The notes below the pieces were generated by a model. The model was not told the origin of the DNA. It saw only the letters and a list, made by a program, of their open reading frames with translations, and did not search any database. The translations under genes were made by a program, and so were the position numbers. From Prostheceraeus crozeri (lineage: Eukaryota > Platyhelminthes > Polycladida > Euryleptidae), in NCBI GenBank assembly GCA_907163375.1, contig CAJQUW010008947.1:124001-188000 (forward strand): a stretch of DNA of 64,000 nt, written 5' to 3'. Shown piece after piece: positions 1 to 9,280 of this stretch (position 1 is the stretch's first letter; every line of letters begins with the position of its first letter).

Positions 1-679
1 GACCTAATTAGACTATAGCCTAGGCCTAATAGTTAAACTACATAATGTCGGAGCCTACTCGTAGGCCTACCTAAGTAGGCATGGGTTTCGATTTATCAGT
101 TAACTAAATACAGGTATACAACAAAAGAGAACTAATAACAGGCCAATTGCTAGACACACCCAAAATATCGAGGCCATCTACCTACATGTACATATACACT
201 GTACCGGTACAAGCTTCGTCCTTATTGTAATGGATATCATTAATAAGCCACGGCATCATTCATAAGCTTATCAAGAGTCAATTAATAAGCAAACCGTAGC
301 CTATAATGTAGGCCCAAGCTTGCTATCGGGAAGGTAGGCTAGACTTAGAAAATGCAGAATCATGACGGTCGCCTTTTGCTATAACCTGCGACTTATCCTA
401 TAGTTTAATTAGATTAGATTCGTTAGATCCGACTACGTGGACCAAAAATCCATTTCGCTTGGCTTGATGGGGTGATACAGAACCTAGACCTGACTAGCAA
501 GTCCATGCATAGGATACCCGGTTACCTATACGCTAGACACAGAATGGTCTAAACATGGAATAGACAGGCCTAGACACAGTACCAGCGCATGACCCGGTTA
601 CTAGGTCAAGTGCTAGGTCAAGGCGTAGGCTTATGTACAATAATTTATGCATGGTTTGACTTACTGATTTCACTAAATT
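1..679. other. Unassigned flank, no gene seen
   Basis: I see no convincing coding region or recognisable repeat here. The stretch is rich in the word AGGCCTA and its variants, for example near 20-90, which is common in several marine invertebrate genomes. The short open frames overlapping its right part belong to the 3' tail of the LINE described next. Confidence 0.5.
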
Positions 680-1011
680 GCTTAGGCTACGATCGCCCCT
701 TGTTCCCACTAGTCTGCTCCAACTTCCCCTATTCTGGCCTTGGCGTTCTAAGGTGATGATTGGCAGGCCCGTGTCCGTTCGTATTTGGTCTCTCCATCTT
801 TTCGTTGGTCTTCCGAGCGGTCTTGGGTTGGAGAAGTCCTGCCTGAATGTCCTTGGGACATAGTGATTTGACGGTCTTCTCGCTACGTGGCCAAGCCAGC
901 TTAGCCTTCTCTTCAGAATTGCATCTACGATGGCGGTGTTCATGTGGAGGTTCCGTCTGATGGTTTCGTTCGGAATACGGTCTCGGATGCTGGTTCCGTA
1001 GATGGCACGTA
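680..1011 (-). mobile_element. RTE-type LINE, 3' part (split by insertion)
   Basis: Read on the minus strand, the translation gives the C-terminal tail typical of RTE-like LINE ORFs. It runs through GTSIRDRIPNETIRRNL, RRLSWLGHVARR and then GRPTKRWRDQI, close to the usual R-W-x-GHV-R and GRP-x-R-W-x-D blocks that follow the reverse transcriptase. The reading frame continues into the fragment at 21993-22110 once the 20,981-bp insertion is ignored, because one copy of the six target bases CACGTA restores the peptide RCLRAIYGTSI. This is therefore one LINE copy cut in two by a later insertion. It is a partial copy, with no RT core in the window. Confidence 0.8.
1006..1011. repeat. Left 6-bp target-site duplication CACGTA
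   Basis: CACGTA lies directly outside the terminal AGTAGTAAG of the palindromic element and is repeated at 21993-21998 on the other side. The duplicated bases fall inside a LINE codon string that reads correctly when only one copy is kept, which independently supports the boundary. Confidence 0.85.
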
Positions 1012-1195
1012 AGTAGTAAGAAAACGGCGAACACCAGATAGCGCAAGATGGCCGCCATCGCTGACTCCCCCCCCCTCCCCCTCCCCTCCCCCTCCCCTCC
1101 CCTCCCCTCCCCCTCCCCCTCCCCCTCCCCTCCCCCTCCCCTCCCCCTCCCCTCCCCCTCCCCTCCCCCTCCCCCTCCCCCCCCCTCTGGAACGG
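1012..1195 (+). repeat. Left terminal inverted repeat with C-rich tract
   Basis: The end starts AGTAGTAAG, runs through ACACCAGATAGCGCAAGATG and GCCGCCATCGCTGACT, and then enters about 125 bp of alternating C4-C9 and T (roughly 1067-1190). The complementary strand carries dense runs of G4-G9 and should form G-quadruplexes. The matching end is at 21855-21992 and a third copy is at 60288-60412. The open frame that starts at 1048 inside it is only translated simple repeat. Confidence 0.85.
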
Positions 1196-2720
1196 CAGAG
1201 TGTCGTGGTCGGCCGCCGTGGTGCTTTGGGTCTGAGTGTCGTGGCGGACTTGGGCGACCGCCAGGATTAGTCTTGAGGCTATAGTGTGTGATGTTTTTCG
1301 TGCTGAATGTTGGGTTGTAAAATGGGTTGTTTCGAGTGGAAGGAGTGGTCGGATGAGAAAACGGAGGTCGGATTCGTGTTCAGCGTGAAATTCTGCATCG
1401 GTAGGGTGAGTTTCAAGGCAATCGGTGAGAAAAAATTTTCAACATTTTTCGAAAAACGACAGAGTTAGAATTTGGGACGTTTTGGTGTGTAGCGTCCAAA
1501 CGAAGCATCGGATGAGAAAACGGAGGCCAGATTCGGATTCAGCGTGAAATTCTGCATCGGTATGGTGAGTTTCAAGTCAATCGGAGAGAAAAATTTTCAC
1601 TGACCTCCCCCCCCCCCCTCTGGACAGCTTGCTTCGATTTTGGCTTCCAGTGGACGGATTTTGTCGTGCGATAGCTCGTTTGAAAGCTAAGAGTGAGACA
1701 AATTCACTGAAAGAATCGGCTTGTTCCTATCTGTCTTCGTTTAGATGTGAGACGCCATTTAAGATTTTGGGACATTGGCAAAAAACGACAGAGTTAGAAT
1801 TTGGGACGTTTTGGTGTGTAGCGCCCAAACGAACCATCGGATGAGAAAACGGAGGCCAGATTCGGAATCTACGTGAAATTTTGGGTTAGGAAGGATGTTT
1901 CCAGCGAAATCGGAGAGAAAAATTTTTCGCTGACCTCCCCCCCCCTCTGGACAGCTTGCTTCGATTTTGGCTTCCAGTGGACGGATTTTGTCGTGCGATA
2001 GCTCGTTTGAAAGCTAAGAGTGAGACAAATTCAGTGAAAGAATCGGCTTGTTCCTATCTGTCTTCGTTCAAAAGTTAGAGCGGCTACAAGATTTTAGGTC
2101 GGAGCTCGCTTACCTGAAAAAATCCTAAGTGTCAGAGTGACTTTGTATGGGTAAAATTTTGAAAATTTTCCAAAGTGTGGAATTTCGACCTGGGACCGTC
2201 ACCAAAACATTTTTCATCAAATTCTGAAATTTCACTGACCTCCCCCCCCTCTGGACAGCTTGCTTCGATTTTGGCTTCTAGTGGACGGATTTTGTCGTGC
2301 GATAGCTCGTTTGAAAGCTAAGAGTGAGACAAATTCAGTGAAAGAATCGGCTTGTTCCTATCTGTCTTCGTTCAAAAGTTAGAGCGGTTACAAGATTTTG
2401 GGACATTGGCGAAAAACGACAGAGTTAGAATTTGGGACGTTTTGGGCTGTAGCTTCAAAACGAAGCATCGGATGGGAAAACGGATTTCAGATTTGGAATC
2501 AGCGTGAAATTCTTTATCTGTATGGTGAGTTTCATGTCAATCGGAGAGTTTCAAGTCAATCGGAGAGAAAAATTTTCAACATTTTTCGGAAAAACGACAG
2601 TTAGAATTTTTGCGATGGCTGCCTACTGTAGAGCCAAAACGAAGCATCGGATGGGAAAACGGAGGCCAGATTCGGATTCAGCGTCAAATTCTACATGGAA
2701 ATGGTGTATTTCTAGCTCAA
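1196..2720 (+). repeat. Satellite A, left arm (about 4 units)
   Basis: Tandem units of roughly 400 bp carry recurring blocks: CGACAGAGTTAGAATTTGGG, CATCGGATGAGAAAACGGAGG, a run of 7-11 C followed by TCTGGACAGCTTGCTTCG, and TCGTGCGATAGCTCG. The first unit (1196-1450) has a distinct GC-rich leader that is shared almost base for base with 60415-60670. Units vary by block loss. The array runs to within about 80 bp of a promoter at its inner edge, in both this element and the second one. The short open frames that recur in each unit (for example at 1629) have no separate support as genes. Confidence 0.85.
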
Positions 2721-2784
2721 TCAGAGCACTAGAACCGGAGATAGACGGGATTTTTAGTGTTTGGATGATGGGTATTACGTCATC

Positions 2785-2861
2785 AGCTGATCGTCACACA
2801 CTATATAAGCTGGGAACCGACGGAGACTTGTCATTCAGACGAGAGATTGCCAACAGTAAGT
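2785..2861 (+). promoter_or_regulatory. TATA promoter with CRE-like site, left arm
   Basis: TATATAAG at 2802-2809 is followed about 25 bp later by an initiator-like TCATTCAG at 2831-2838. Upstream, TTACGTCATCA near 2775 resembles an ATF/CREB site. A splice donor GTAAGT starts at 2856, giving a short non-coding first exon. The natural acceptor is TTTGCAG at 4040-4046, seven bases before the ATG at 4053, so the intron would be about 1.19 kb. Confidence 0.6.
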
Positions 2862-3289
2862 CGTCTCTCTGAGCTCCGATGATAGCTTCGGACATTCCAA
2901 ATTCCGAGTTTCTGTAAGAAACCGACTTAGAAAATTTCATTGCTGATATCAGCTAAGCCGTCAGACTTAGAGGTTCGCCAGGAGATGGCCTTCGTCTCCA
3001 GGCCATAAAAGACTCTAAAACTTTAAAGGCTTGTAACTTTGCTTCTACAAGTCCGTTTGACTTGATTCAAAAAAGGTTCGGTCGCTATTGACCTGCCCTA
3101 AGTGATAAACTACTTATAAAATTTCATAAGTAGTGCTAAAAAGTTGAAAAATTTAAATTCACTATTTTTGGAGGTTTTCTGGGGTTTTCGACCCTGCTGA
3201 AGTCAATGAAAGCATTTTTAATGATGTCTGAGCCAGTCTTCTCATGCTATAAGCGGCTTTTCACTGAAAGCGAGCAAGACACGGAGAGT

Positions 3290-3460
3290 TTTGCTGTAAT
3301 ATTCCACTGACAGGGTGTTCCTTCGGGACGGCGGACGATGCCGTAGTGATAAGTGTGGCAAGGGAATGTGTCATATTTGAGACCGTAACCGCTGGGGCAA
3401 CTCATGTTGGGCATTTGACACAGCTCTCAACGTAGCACTTTGAACGCCAATCGGTTGAGT
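3290..3460 (+). ncRNA. Structured RNA repeat, copy A, left arm
   Basis: One of three clear copies per arm; the others are at 5505-5700 and 6452-6650. Shared blocks in order are TGTAATAyyCC, a hairpin GTTCC-TTC-GGGAC, a second hairpin ACGGC-7 nt-GCCGT followed by AG, then CTCATGTTGGGC and CTCAACGTAG. Here the first hairpin lies at 3317-3329. The copies do not conserve any reading frame, but the stems are kept, which points to RNA rather than protein. This copy lies inside the predicted 5' UTR intron of the 366-aa gene. A partial fourth copy (GGCGTTCCTGT) starts near 3677. I do not recognise the family. Confidence 0.6.
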
Positions 3461-4046
3461 CTTAGCTATCTTGTCATGGGTGGCCTCTAAACATCTCCAT
3501 TGCAAAACGCTGGTGAATCAAGCACTCTACGGCTTGCTATCAAGCTGATCAAAGCAATAACTTGGGATGTTTCCTCAAGGTTTTCAAGTATGCTAAGTTC
3601 AAATCTGATATCATGTTTCAAATTTAACTAAGTCTAAGGCAGCTTTGAGGGGTTAGATCCCAGCTACTGTTCACTACCTTTGACTCGGCGTTCCTGTTAC
3701 CACTTCGGGGCAGTGACAATGATGTCTTCAGCTGTAAAGAGCGGGTATCGGGGAAGATCTCTCACTTCCCTAGTGATCAGTACAAGGCCTTCGGGCTGTC
3801 GACGGGATCGAGTGCCACTCACTACACTCAAATCTATCATTCCTCAGCCGAGGCCTTGGAGTTGGGATAAGATCCCCTCTGAGTAATACCTGTAACGGAT
3901 TCATCAGCTTAACTTGTCTATCCTCAAGTAATGATAGCATTACAGTATGACTTTGAAAACATAATCTTCACATTTACTGACATTTTATTTCTATACGTTG
4001 CGCTCTGCTCAGGTTTGATATCAAACTTTCTCATTTTTCTTTGCAG
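3461..4046 (+). other. Intronic region with TGCTATCA-tipped hairpins
   Basis: The rest of the predicted 5' UTR intron holds several perfect or near-perfect short hairpins. They are GCTTG-CTAT-CAAGC at 3532-3545, GTAATG-ATAG-CATTAC at 3928-3943 (CTAT on the opposite strand) and the palindrome GTTTGATATCAAAC at 4013-4026. The right arm keeps a further one, AAATCTG-ATAG-CAGATTT, at 16990-17007. A pyrimidine-rich tract and TTTGCAG close the intron at 4046. Confidence 0.55.
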
Positions 4047-4052
4047 TGAAAA

Positions 4053-5153
4053 ATGACCAAAGACGTGAATAAACGCCTACAATTTTTTAAATGCAGTTGT
4101 GGGGATGTGTTTAGGGGTGAGAATTTTCACCTTCACCATAAAAAGAATGCTGCGCATAGTGTTGCGGTTAAGGTGTGGTTTTGTGTGTGGTGTAATGTGA
4201 GGTGTGATGAAAGGAATGATGCCTTCAGTGAGTTGCACTCGAAGTGTGTATTCAGAAAAATTTCGAAAGTTTTGATGAAGAAGATGATGTGTGGTGAGCA
4301 GGGAATGCTGTATGAGGAGGGAATGTGTGCTCGTTTGCCACCAGTAGAGGTGGTAAATGTTGAAAAGCGTGTTGTGAGTGATGTAGATTTGGATGCGAGT
4401 ACCTCCAAAAAGAGTAGAGTGATGTCGGTGAGTTGGATTTCATCGGATGATGAATGTATGAATGATGATTCGAGTGTTGCTGCTGCTGAGCGTGAGCTTG
4501 AGAAAGCTGTGAGGGCGATTGTACCAGTACCCGAGGTGTTGGCACAATCAACGCCTAGACCTTCACCGAGGTGCGTTGAGAAAGTTGAGAGGTCGACTGT
4601 TCCGTGTGAAGTTGTGCTGTCGAGGGATGATGTGCGTGCTTATACGAATGTGAGGCATGAGTGTGCAAAGTTAGAAGGAAGAGTGAGATCGCTGAAGAGT
4701 ACGCTGAAAGAGGTGACTGCTGAGCGTGATAGTTTGAAGTTGAATGCTGAGAGTGTGACTCAAAAGTTAAGGGAGTGTGCGGCTGCAAAAGAGAGTATGG
4801 TGAAGGAGAGAAAGTTGAAGGAAGAGGCGGTGATGAAGTTTGAGAAGTGTGATCGAGAGCGAAGTGAGGAGCGCATGCTGAAGGAAGCGGCGCTTGAGGA
4901 AGTGAGTTTGTTGAAGAATGAGTTGGCGCGTTTGAAGGAGTGTGAGAAGGTGAAATCTCTCACAACTATGCACATCCCCATCGCAGGTGTCGTCCCTGAC
5001 AAGCCAATTGTATATCTAAATATAAGCAACGACGACACTCAGGAGTGCTACAGCTGTGCGGATGTCCGTTGCTACCATGTAAATATTCAACACACCGACG
5101 ACATCCACATAGCTTGTTCAAAGCCATACAAGTATCGTGAGTATAATGACTGA
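4053..5153 (+). CDS. Zinc-binding, coiled-coil protein, left-arm copy
   Basis: This 366-aa protein is of no family I recognise. The N-terminus has two possible zinc-binding sites: C14-x-C16 with H28/H29 and H35, then C44-x2-C47 with H62-x2-C65. Residues about 115-150 are acidic and serine-rich (SSDDECMNDDSS). Residues about 205-315 form a long coiled coil rich in E, K, R and L. The tail is compact and has several cysteines. The ATG follows a splice acceptor by six bases. A second small intron, 5137-5200 (GTGAGT...TTTCAG), would replace the last residues with RAIKK and end the protein at 5217, with almost the same length. An architecture of zinc finger plus acidic region plus coiled coil suggests a nucleic-acid-associated or scaffolding role, but this is inference. 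The same gene lies in the right arm at 15456-16556. Confidence 0.75.
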   Translation: MTKDVNKRLQFFKCSCGDVFRGENFHLHHKKNAAHSVAVKVWFCVWCNVRCDERNDAFSELHSKCVFRKISKVLMKKMMCGEQGMLYEEGMCARLPPVEVVNVEKRVVSDVDLDASTSKKSRVMSVSWISSDDECMNDDSSVAAAERELEKAVRAIVPVPEVLAQSTPRPSPRCVEKVERSTVPCEVVLSRDDVRAYTNVRHECAKLEGRVRSLKSTLKEVTAERDSLKLNAESVTQKLRECAAAKESMVKERKLKEEAVMKFEKCDRERSEERMLKEAALEEVSLLKNELARLKECEKVKSLTTMHIPIAGVVPDKPIVYLNISNDDTQECYSCADVRCYHVNIQHTDDIHIACSKPYKYREYND

Positions 5154-5217
5154 GATATATCATCATGCCATCTTTCCAACTCTTACTTCTTTCATTTCAG
5201 GAGCCATAAAGAAGTAA

Positions 5218-5504
5218 AAGAAAGCTATTTCTTGTGAACGCACCAAACGGCCTTTTTAAAGGCCACTCTTAATGTGGCTAGATCGGTCCCAAGCCCGACA
5301 GCATCTTCGGATGTGAACACAGAGGGAGAGTCTACAATTAAAACTTAGTAAAATAGATGTGTGAGATGGATTCAACCCGAATCCTATAACACCTTTACAT
5401 TTACTGACTATACATTTGTCCTGCTATCAGGTTGTTTTGACTTGCTATCTAGTTGAATAGTCTCTTGCTATCAAGAGATTCACTTCTGCTCATAAAGCAC
5501 ATCA
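5218..5504 (+). other. Intergenic part with three CTAT-loop hairpins
   Basis: Directly after the predicted end of the 366-aa gene come CCTG-CTAT-CAGG (5420-5431), ACTTG-CTAT-CTAGT (5440-5453, one mismatch) and TCTCTTG-CTAT-CAAGAGA (5461-5478). The stems differ in sequence, but the tip TGCTATC is kept. The last hairpin lies about 30 bp upstream of structured RNA copy B. No coding region is seen. Confidence 0.6.
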
Positions 5505-5700
5505 TCGCTGTAATACCTCCTTTGCTCGAGCGTTCCTTCGGGACGGCGGGTACTGCCGTAGAGGGATTGTGTTGCACGGGTTGTTCGTCGTTTGTTAGAC
5601 CGAAACCTCTGAGCCGTTGCTCATGTTGGGCGTTCGACTTCATACTCAACGTGACGTTTTCTCTCGCCAGGTCAGAGTACTTCAGCCATTCGACAAAGGT
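5505..5700 (+). ncRNA. Structured RNA repeat, copy B, left arm
   Basis: This has the same ordered blocks as copy A: TGTAATACCTCC, hairpin GTTCC-TTC-GGGAC at 5532-5544, hairpin ACGGC-GGGTACT-GCCGT, CTCATGTTGGGC and CTCAACGTGACG. It is followed by AAAGGTTAGT, a possible splice donor at 5699. A matching acceptor, TTTTCAG, lies near 5817, so the RNA may be an exon of a spliced non-coding transcript. Confidence 0.6.
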
Positions 5701-5850
5701 TAGTCTTTATGATATGGAGTAGAGTGAAATGTAATTCATTAGATGTCCCTTCAATGATTGCTCCCATGATAAACGTTGATGAGACAAATGAAATGATTCT
5801 CATCTTCCCTTTTCAGCGATTGAAATCTACTAACACACTACCGTATAATC

Positions 5851-5964
5851 GGCCACTATGGGGCAAGACATGATAGAGCCTCCACGCGCTTTGCCCTGGG
5901 CAGTCTTTAGACTGGCGAATACTATCATTAAGTTGAATCTGCTATCAGTCAACTTGAACGTTGC
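5851..5964 (+). repeat. 114-bp hairpin cassette, copy 1, left arm
   Basis: This block is repeated at 6326-6440. It has three stems: GGGCAAG...CTTTGCCC; CAGTC-TTTA-GACTG; and AAGTTGA-AT-CTG-CTAT-CAG-TCAACTT (5930-5955). In the second copy the middle stem has a TTCG loop instead of TTTA while the stem is kept. The cassette lies immediately upstream of the TATA box of the 88-aa gene here, and upstream of structured RNA copy C in its second occurrence. Confidence 0.7.
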
Positions 5965-5978
5965 GTCGTGTTAGAGGG

Positions 5979-5986
5979 TATATAAA
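5979..5986 (+). promoter_or_regulatory. TATA box of the 88-aa gene, left arm
   Basis: TATATAAA is followed about 30 bp later by a run of TTTCATTTCATTTC and then the ATG at 6018, leaving a very short leader. The same arrangement is kept in the right arm at 14623-14630. Confidence 0.6.
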
Positions 5987-6017
5987 CCACTGCCTCTCAT
6001 TTCATTTCATTTCAATC

Positions 6018-6284
6018 ATGCAGACGCCGAACAGTCAAGTCAGCTCTCCTCGCGGACCGCAGTTAAGACCGCGAAATTTATTTGATGAATTTGCTAGAAT
6101 AGAGGAGCAAGACAGAGTTCACAACAATCTTGCTCGGATTGGCAATCCGATGACAGCAACTGCTGTCAATCCAACGGAATGGCGCTACATTCCACTTTTT
6201 AGTCATGTGCCAGTTAGTGTGGAAGTCGACAGTGCTACCAAAGAGAGAGTCAAAGACTCTCTCAGCAGAATTGGTAGGGTGTAA
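6018..6284 (+). CDS. Small 88-aa protein, left-arm copy
   Basis: The start is the first ATG after the TATA box. The product starts MQTPNSQVSSPRGPQLRPRN and continues with a polar helical stretch (FDEFARIEEQDRVHNNLARIG). A short region containing EWRYIPLFSHVPVSVEV could form beta strands, and the end is a charged helix (ATKERVKDSLSRIGRV). There is no signal peptide or membrane segment, and I recognise no family. The near-identical right-arm copy and the well-placed promoter make it likely to be a real gene. The motif RIG occurs three times. An adaptor or DNA-packaging-type small protein is possible, but nothing in the sequence proves it. Confidence 0.6.
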   Translation: MQTPNSQVSSPRGPQLRPRNLFDEFARIEEQDRVHNNLARIGNPMTATAVNPTEWRYIPLFSHVPVSVEVDSATKERVKDSLSRIGRV

Positions 6285-6325
6285 GATGACGTTACTCCCG
6301 AGAACGAACCATCGGCTCTCTTAAG

Positions 6326-6440
6326 GGCCACCATGGGGCAAGACATGATAGAACCTCCACGCGGTTTGCCCAAGGGCAGTCTTCGGACTGGCGAATACTA
6401 TCATTAAGTTGAATCTGCTATCAGTCAACTTGAACGTTGC
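6326..6440 (+). repeat. 114-bp hairpin cassette, copy 2, left arm
   Basis: This is a direct repeat of 5851-5964 with the same three stems. The middle one is CAGTC-TTCG-GACTG with a stable UUCG-type loop, and the last carries the CTAT tip (6406-6431). It leads straight into structured RNA copy C. Confidence 0.7.
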
Positions 6441-6451
6441 AAATGAAGTTC

Positions 6452-6650
6452 GGTGTAATACTTCCTTTCGACGGGCGTTCCTGTAAAGGGCGGCGGTGAA
6501 ACCCGTAGCTATGTATACCGCAAGGGACATTCGGCAATGGTCAATCTTGTTAAACCTCTCTGCGTCATGTTTGCAAGTGATTGCCTCTGTCTCAACGTAG
6601 TATGCATTCGCGCCAGGGCGACATTTAGCCAACTGTCGAAGGTTACCTTA
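6452..6650 (+). ncRNA. Structured RNA repeat, copy C, left arm
   Basis: Shared blocks are TGTAATACTTCC, GGGCGTTCCTGT, GGCGGCGG...CCCGTAG, GTCATGTTTGC and CTCAACGTAG, then GAAGGTTACC at the end. It is more diverged than A and B, but the order and spacing are kept. An open frame on the opposite strand (6321-6632) looks like a by-product, since copies A and B do not share it. Confidence 0.55.
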
Positions 6651-6779
6651 TAAACTATCCATTGCATACGTTATGAGAACCATGAGTTCTACCTGTCTCT
6701 ATCAATGAGACGAATTGATGAATGGAATGAAATGGGAGGACACTCACGCGCCACACGCAACATAACACACTTCTCTCTT

Positions 6780-7165
6780 CCGTAGTCTAACAAGCTCTTT
6801 ACACATGGATCGCAGTCGATTGCTATCCCTATATCAGAAGTGTAAGCTATCTTAATTTTATCTAACACTATTTCATCTACCATTATCATCCATATGAAAT
6901 GTTATAAGAATTGCAAGTTAGACTAAGCGTGCTACTATTTCCAAATGAAAAGTATACATGGTTAAATCATCCACTTAAGCCCATCCGTAGTCTAACAAGC
7001 TCTTTACACATGGATCGCAGTGGATTGCTATCCCTGTATCAGAAGTGTAAGCTATCTAAATTTTATTTAACACTATTTCATCTACCATCATCACCCATAT
7101 GAAGTGTCATAAGATTTACAAGTTAGACTAAGCGTTCTACTATTTGTAAATGAAAGATATCATTT
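6780..7165 (+). repeat. 205-bp tandem repeat (2 units), left arm
   Basis: Two units start CGTAGTCTAACAAGCTC at 6781 and 6986 and share TTGCTATCCC, ATTTCATCTACCAT and AAGTTAGACTAAGCG. The TTGCTATC core resembles the hairpin tip seen elsewhere in the arm. The repeat bridges the gene module and the AT-rich array. The mirror copy is about 13444-13829. Confidence 0.8.
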
Positions 7166-9280
7166 CAACAGTTTACAGATTGAAAATAAAGTTTCAATAG
7201 TGTGTGCGTTAGAAATAAAGCTTTATCTGTTTGTATGTTAGAAACAAAATAAAGTTTACAAGATAAAAAGTAAAGTTTCACCACTTTACAAGTTAAGAAT
7301 AAAGTTCTATCTGTTTATATGTTAGAAATAAAAATGAAGGTTCACCAGTTTACAAGTTAAGAATAAAGTTTTATCTGCTTGTATGTCAGAAATCAAATAA
7401 AGTTTCACCAGTTTACAAGTTAAAAAATAAAGTTTCAATAGTGTGTACGTTAGAAATAAAGTTTTAGCTGTTTTTATGTTAAAAATAAAATAAAGTTTCA
7501 ACCGTTTACAAGTTAAAAATGAAGTTTCAATAGTGTATATGTTAAGAATAAAGTTCTATCTGTTTATATGTTAGAAATAAAAATGAAGGTTCACCAGTTT
7601 ACAAGTTAAGAATAAAGTTTTATCTGCTTGTATGTCAGAAATCAAATAAAGTTTCACCAGTTTACAAGTTAAAAAATAAAGTTTCAATAGTGTGTACGTT
7701 AGAAATAAAGTTTCAATAGTGTATATGTTAAGAATAAAGCTTTATCTGTTTGTATGTTAGACATAAAACAAAGTTTCAACCGTTAACAAGTTAAAAATAA
7801 AGTTTCAGATTAAAATAAAGTTTCAATAGTGTGTATGATGGAAATAAAGTTTAAGCGCTTTGTGCGTTAAAAATAAAGTTTCAACATTGTGTACGTTAAG
7901 AATAAAGTTCTATCTGTTTATATGTTAGAAATAAAAATGAAGGTTCATCAGTTTACAAGTTAAGAATAAAGTTTTATCTGCTTGTATGTCAGAAATGAAA
8001 TAAAGTTTCACCAGTTTAACAGTTAAGAATAAAGTTTCAATAGTGTGTATGATAAGAATATACTTCTATCTGTTTATATGTTAGAAATAAAATGAAGTTT
8101 CGTCAGTTTACAAGTTAAGAATACATTTTATCTGCTTGTATGTTAGAATTAAAGCAAAGTTTCAACCGTTTACAGGTTAAAAATAAAGTTTCAATAGTTA
8201 ACACGTTAAAAATAAAGTTTCAATAGTGTGTATGTTAAGAATAAAGTTCTATCTGTTTGTATGTTAGAAATAAAATGAAGTTTCATCAGTTTACAAGTTA
8301 AGAATAAAGTTTTATCTGTTTGTATGTTAGACATAAAACAAAGTTTCAACCGTTAACAAGTTAAAAATAAAGTTTCAATAGTTTACAAGTTAAAACTAAT
8401 GTTTCAATAGTGCGTATGTTAAGAATAAAGTTTTATCTGTTTCTATGTTAGAAATAAAATGAAGCTTCACCAGTTTACAAGTTAAGAATAAAGTTTTATC
8501 AGCTTGTATGTTAGAAATAAAATGAAGTTTCACCAGTTTACAAATTAAAAATAAAGTTTCAATAGTGTGTACGTTAGAAATAAAGTTTCAACCGTTTACA
8601 AGTTAAAAATAAAGTTTCAACAGTGTCTACGTTAGAAATAAAGTTTTATCTGTTTGTAAAGTACGATCGTAGGATTTACTAGTTTGCAAGTTAGACTCAA
8701 CATTCTACTAGTTGTAAATGAAAATATCGTTTCAGCCGTTTACAAGTTAAAAATAAAGTTTCAACGGTGTGTACGTTAGAAATAAAGTTTTAGCTGTTTA
8801 TATGTTAGAAACAAAATAAAGTTTCAACAGTTTACAAGTTGAAAAATAAAGTTTCAACAGTGTATACGTTAGAAATAAATGAAAGTAAGACCTTCATCGT
8901 ATGCGTATTCAAAGCATGTTTTGTAAATCAAATGTGTGTAGTCCTGACATGATAGAATCGCGTTAGAAATAAAGTTTCAGCCGTTTACAAGTTAAAAATA
9001 AAGTTTTAGCTGTTTATATGTTAGAAACAAAATAAAGTTTCAACAGTTTACAGATTAAAATAAAGTTTCAACAGTGTGTACGTTACAAATAAAGTTTTAG
9101 CTGTTTATATGTTAGAAACAAAATAAAGTTTCAACAGTTTACAAGTTGAAAAATAAAGTTTCAACAGTGTGTACGTTAGAAATAAATGAAAGTAAGACCT
9201 TCATCGTATGCATATTCAAAGCATGTTTTGTAAATCAAATGTGTGTAGTCCTGACATGATAGAATTAAGCTTGACAAACG
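7166..9280 (+). repeat. AT-rich array with AATAAA in every unit, left arm
   Basis: The unit is about 30 bp and variable, built on AATAAAGTTTCAACAG, TTTACAAGTTAA and TATGTTAGAAATAAA, with longer composite units. Dozens of AATAAA polyadenylation signals all point rightward, in the direction of the arm's genes. An 80-bp non-satellite block (GTAAGACCTTCATCGTATGC and following) occurs at 8883-8965 and again at 9187-9265 next to the centre. Confidence 0.85.

Noticed and set aside
1048-1284. Proline-rich open frame at the element's left end
   Set aside because: It is the C/T tract translated; codons are only CCC, CCT, TCC and CTC, and the frame differs in the other two copies of the end.
1629-1844. 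Recurring open frame in satellite A (CRAIARLKAKSETNS and relatives)
   Set aside because: It recurs because the DNA unit recurs. Starts and ends differ from unit to unit, and no promoter or splice context repeats with it. Coding is possible but unsupported.
1196-2720. CRISPR-like reading of satellite A
   Set aside because: Units are about 400 bp and fully related to each other, with no repeat-spacer alternation, in an animal genome.
6321-6632. 103-aa frame opposite structured RNA copy C
   Set aside because: Copies A and B of the same repeat do not conserve this frame, while the RNA stems are conserved, so an antisense protein is unlikely.
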